From: an uncultured bacterium
Lineage (GTDB): Bacteria > CSSED10-310 > CALFER01
DNA: 5,686 nucleotides
Direction: 5' to 3'
NCBI GenBank assembly: GCA_937951895.1
Contig: CALFER010000023.1
Span: forward strand, 1 to 5,686
Part shown: positions 5,666-5,686 of the stretch, piece after piece
Numbering within the stretch: the first letter of the stretch is position 1
Layout: the number at the start of each line of letters is the position of its first letter
Notes under the pieces: model-generated
The model's database searches: none
Seen by the model: the letters and a program-made list of their open reading frames with translations, nothing else
What the model was told of the DNA's origin: nothing
Made by a program: the position numbers and the translations under genes

Positions 5666-5686
5666 AACTTAGCTCAAATTGAAATT

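Overview
The window is bacterial. Short genes follow clear Shine-Dalgarno sites, there is a tyrosine recombinase, an IS21-type insertion sequence remnant and an exported Asp-box protein. By eye it is mid-GC (roughly 45-50 %), with the integrase more GC-rich than the large gene on the right. Nothing fixes the taxon. A Gram-negative environmental or uncultured lineage is plausible but is inference only.

Layout. (1) 122-1819, minus strand: a complete XerC/D-type tyrosine recombinase (372 aa) with its full catalytic set. It is followed 93 bp downstream by a 161-aa protein of unknown function with its own strong ribosome binding site and a 7-bp inverted repeat in its leader. (2) 1820-2277: non-coding as far as can be seen, with two palindromes. 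(3) 2284-2949: a 666-bp internally deleted IS21-family element. It has a perfect 13-bp terminal inverted repeat beginning TG and ending CA, arrays of about 22-bp sub-terminal repeats (four left, three right), a 6-bp target duplication (CACTAT), and only the C-terminal quarter or so of the IstB helper ATPase on the minus strand. (4) 2956-3139: a short leader with no clear promoter. (5) 3140-5467, plus strand: a 775-aa exported protein with 12 recognisable Asp-box (BNR/sortilin-type) repeats, probably beta-propellers, and a small C-terminal domain. (6) 5483-5665, plus strand: a 60-aa signal-peptide-bearing protein 15 bp downstream, probably co-transcribed; it may be complete or a truncated gene.

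The genes do not form one obvious pathway. The left part looks like an integrase-linked accessory segment. The middle is a dead transposon that could only be moved by transposase supplied in trans. The right part is a secreted protein pair. The best-supported unusual item is the IS21 derivative with both ends and target duplication intact but almost no coding capacity. I found no CRISPR array, tRNA or rRNA.
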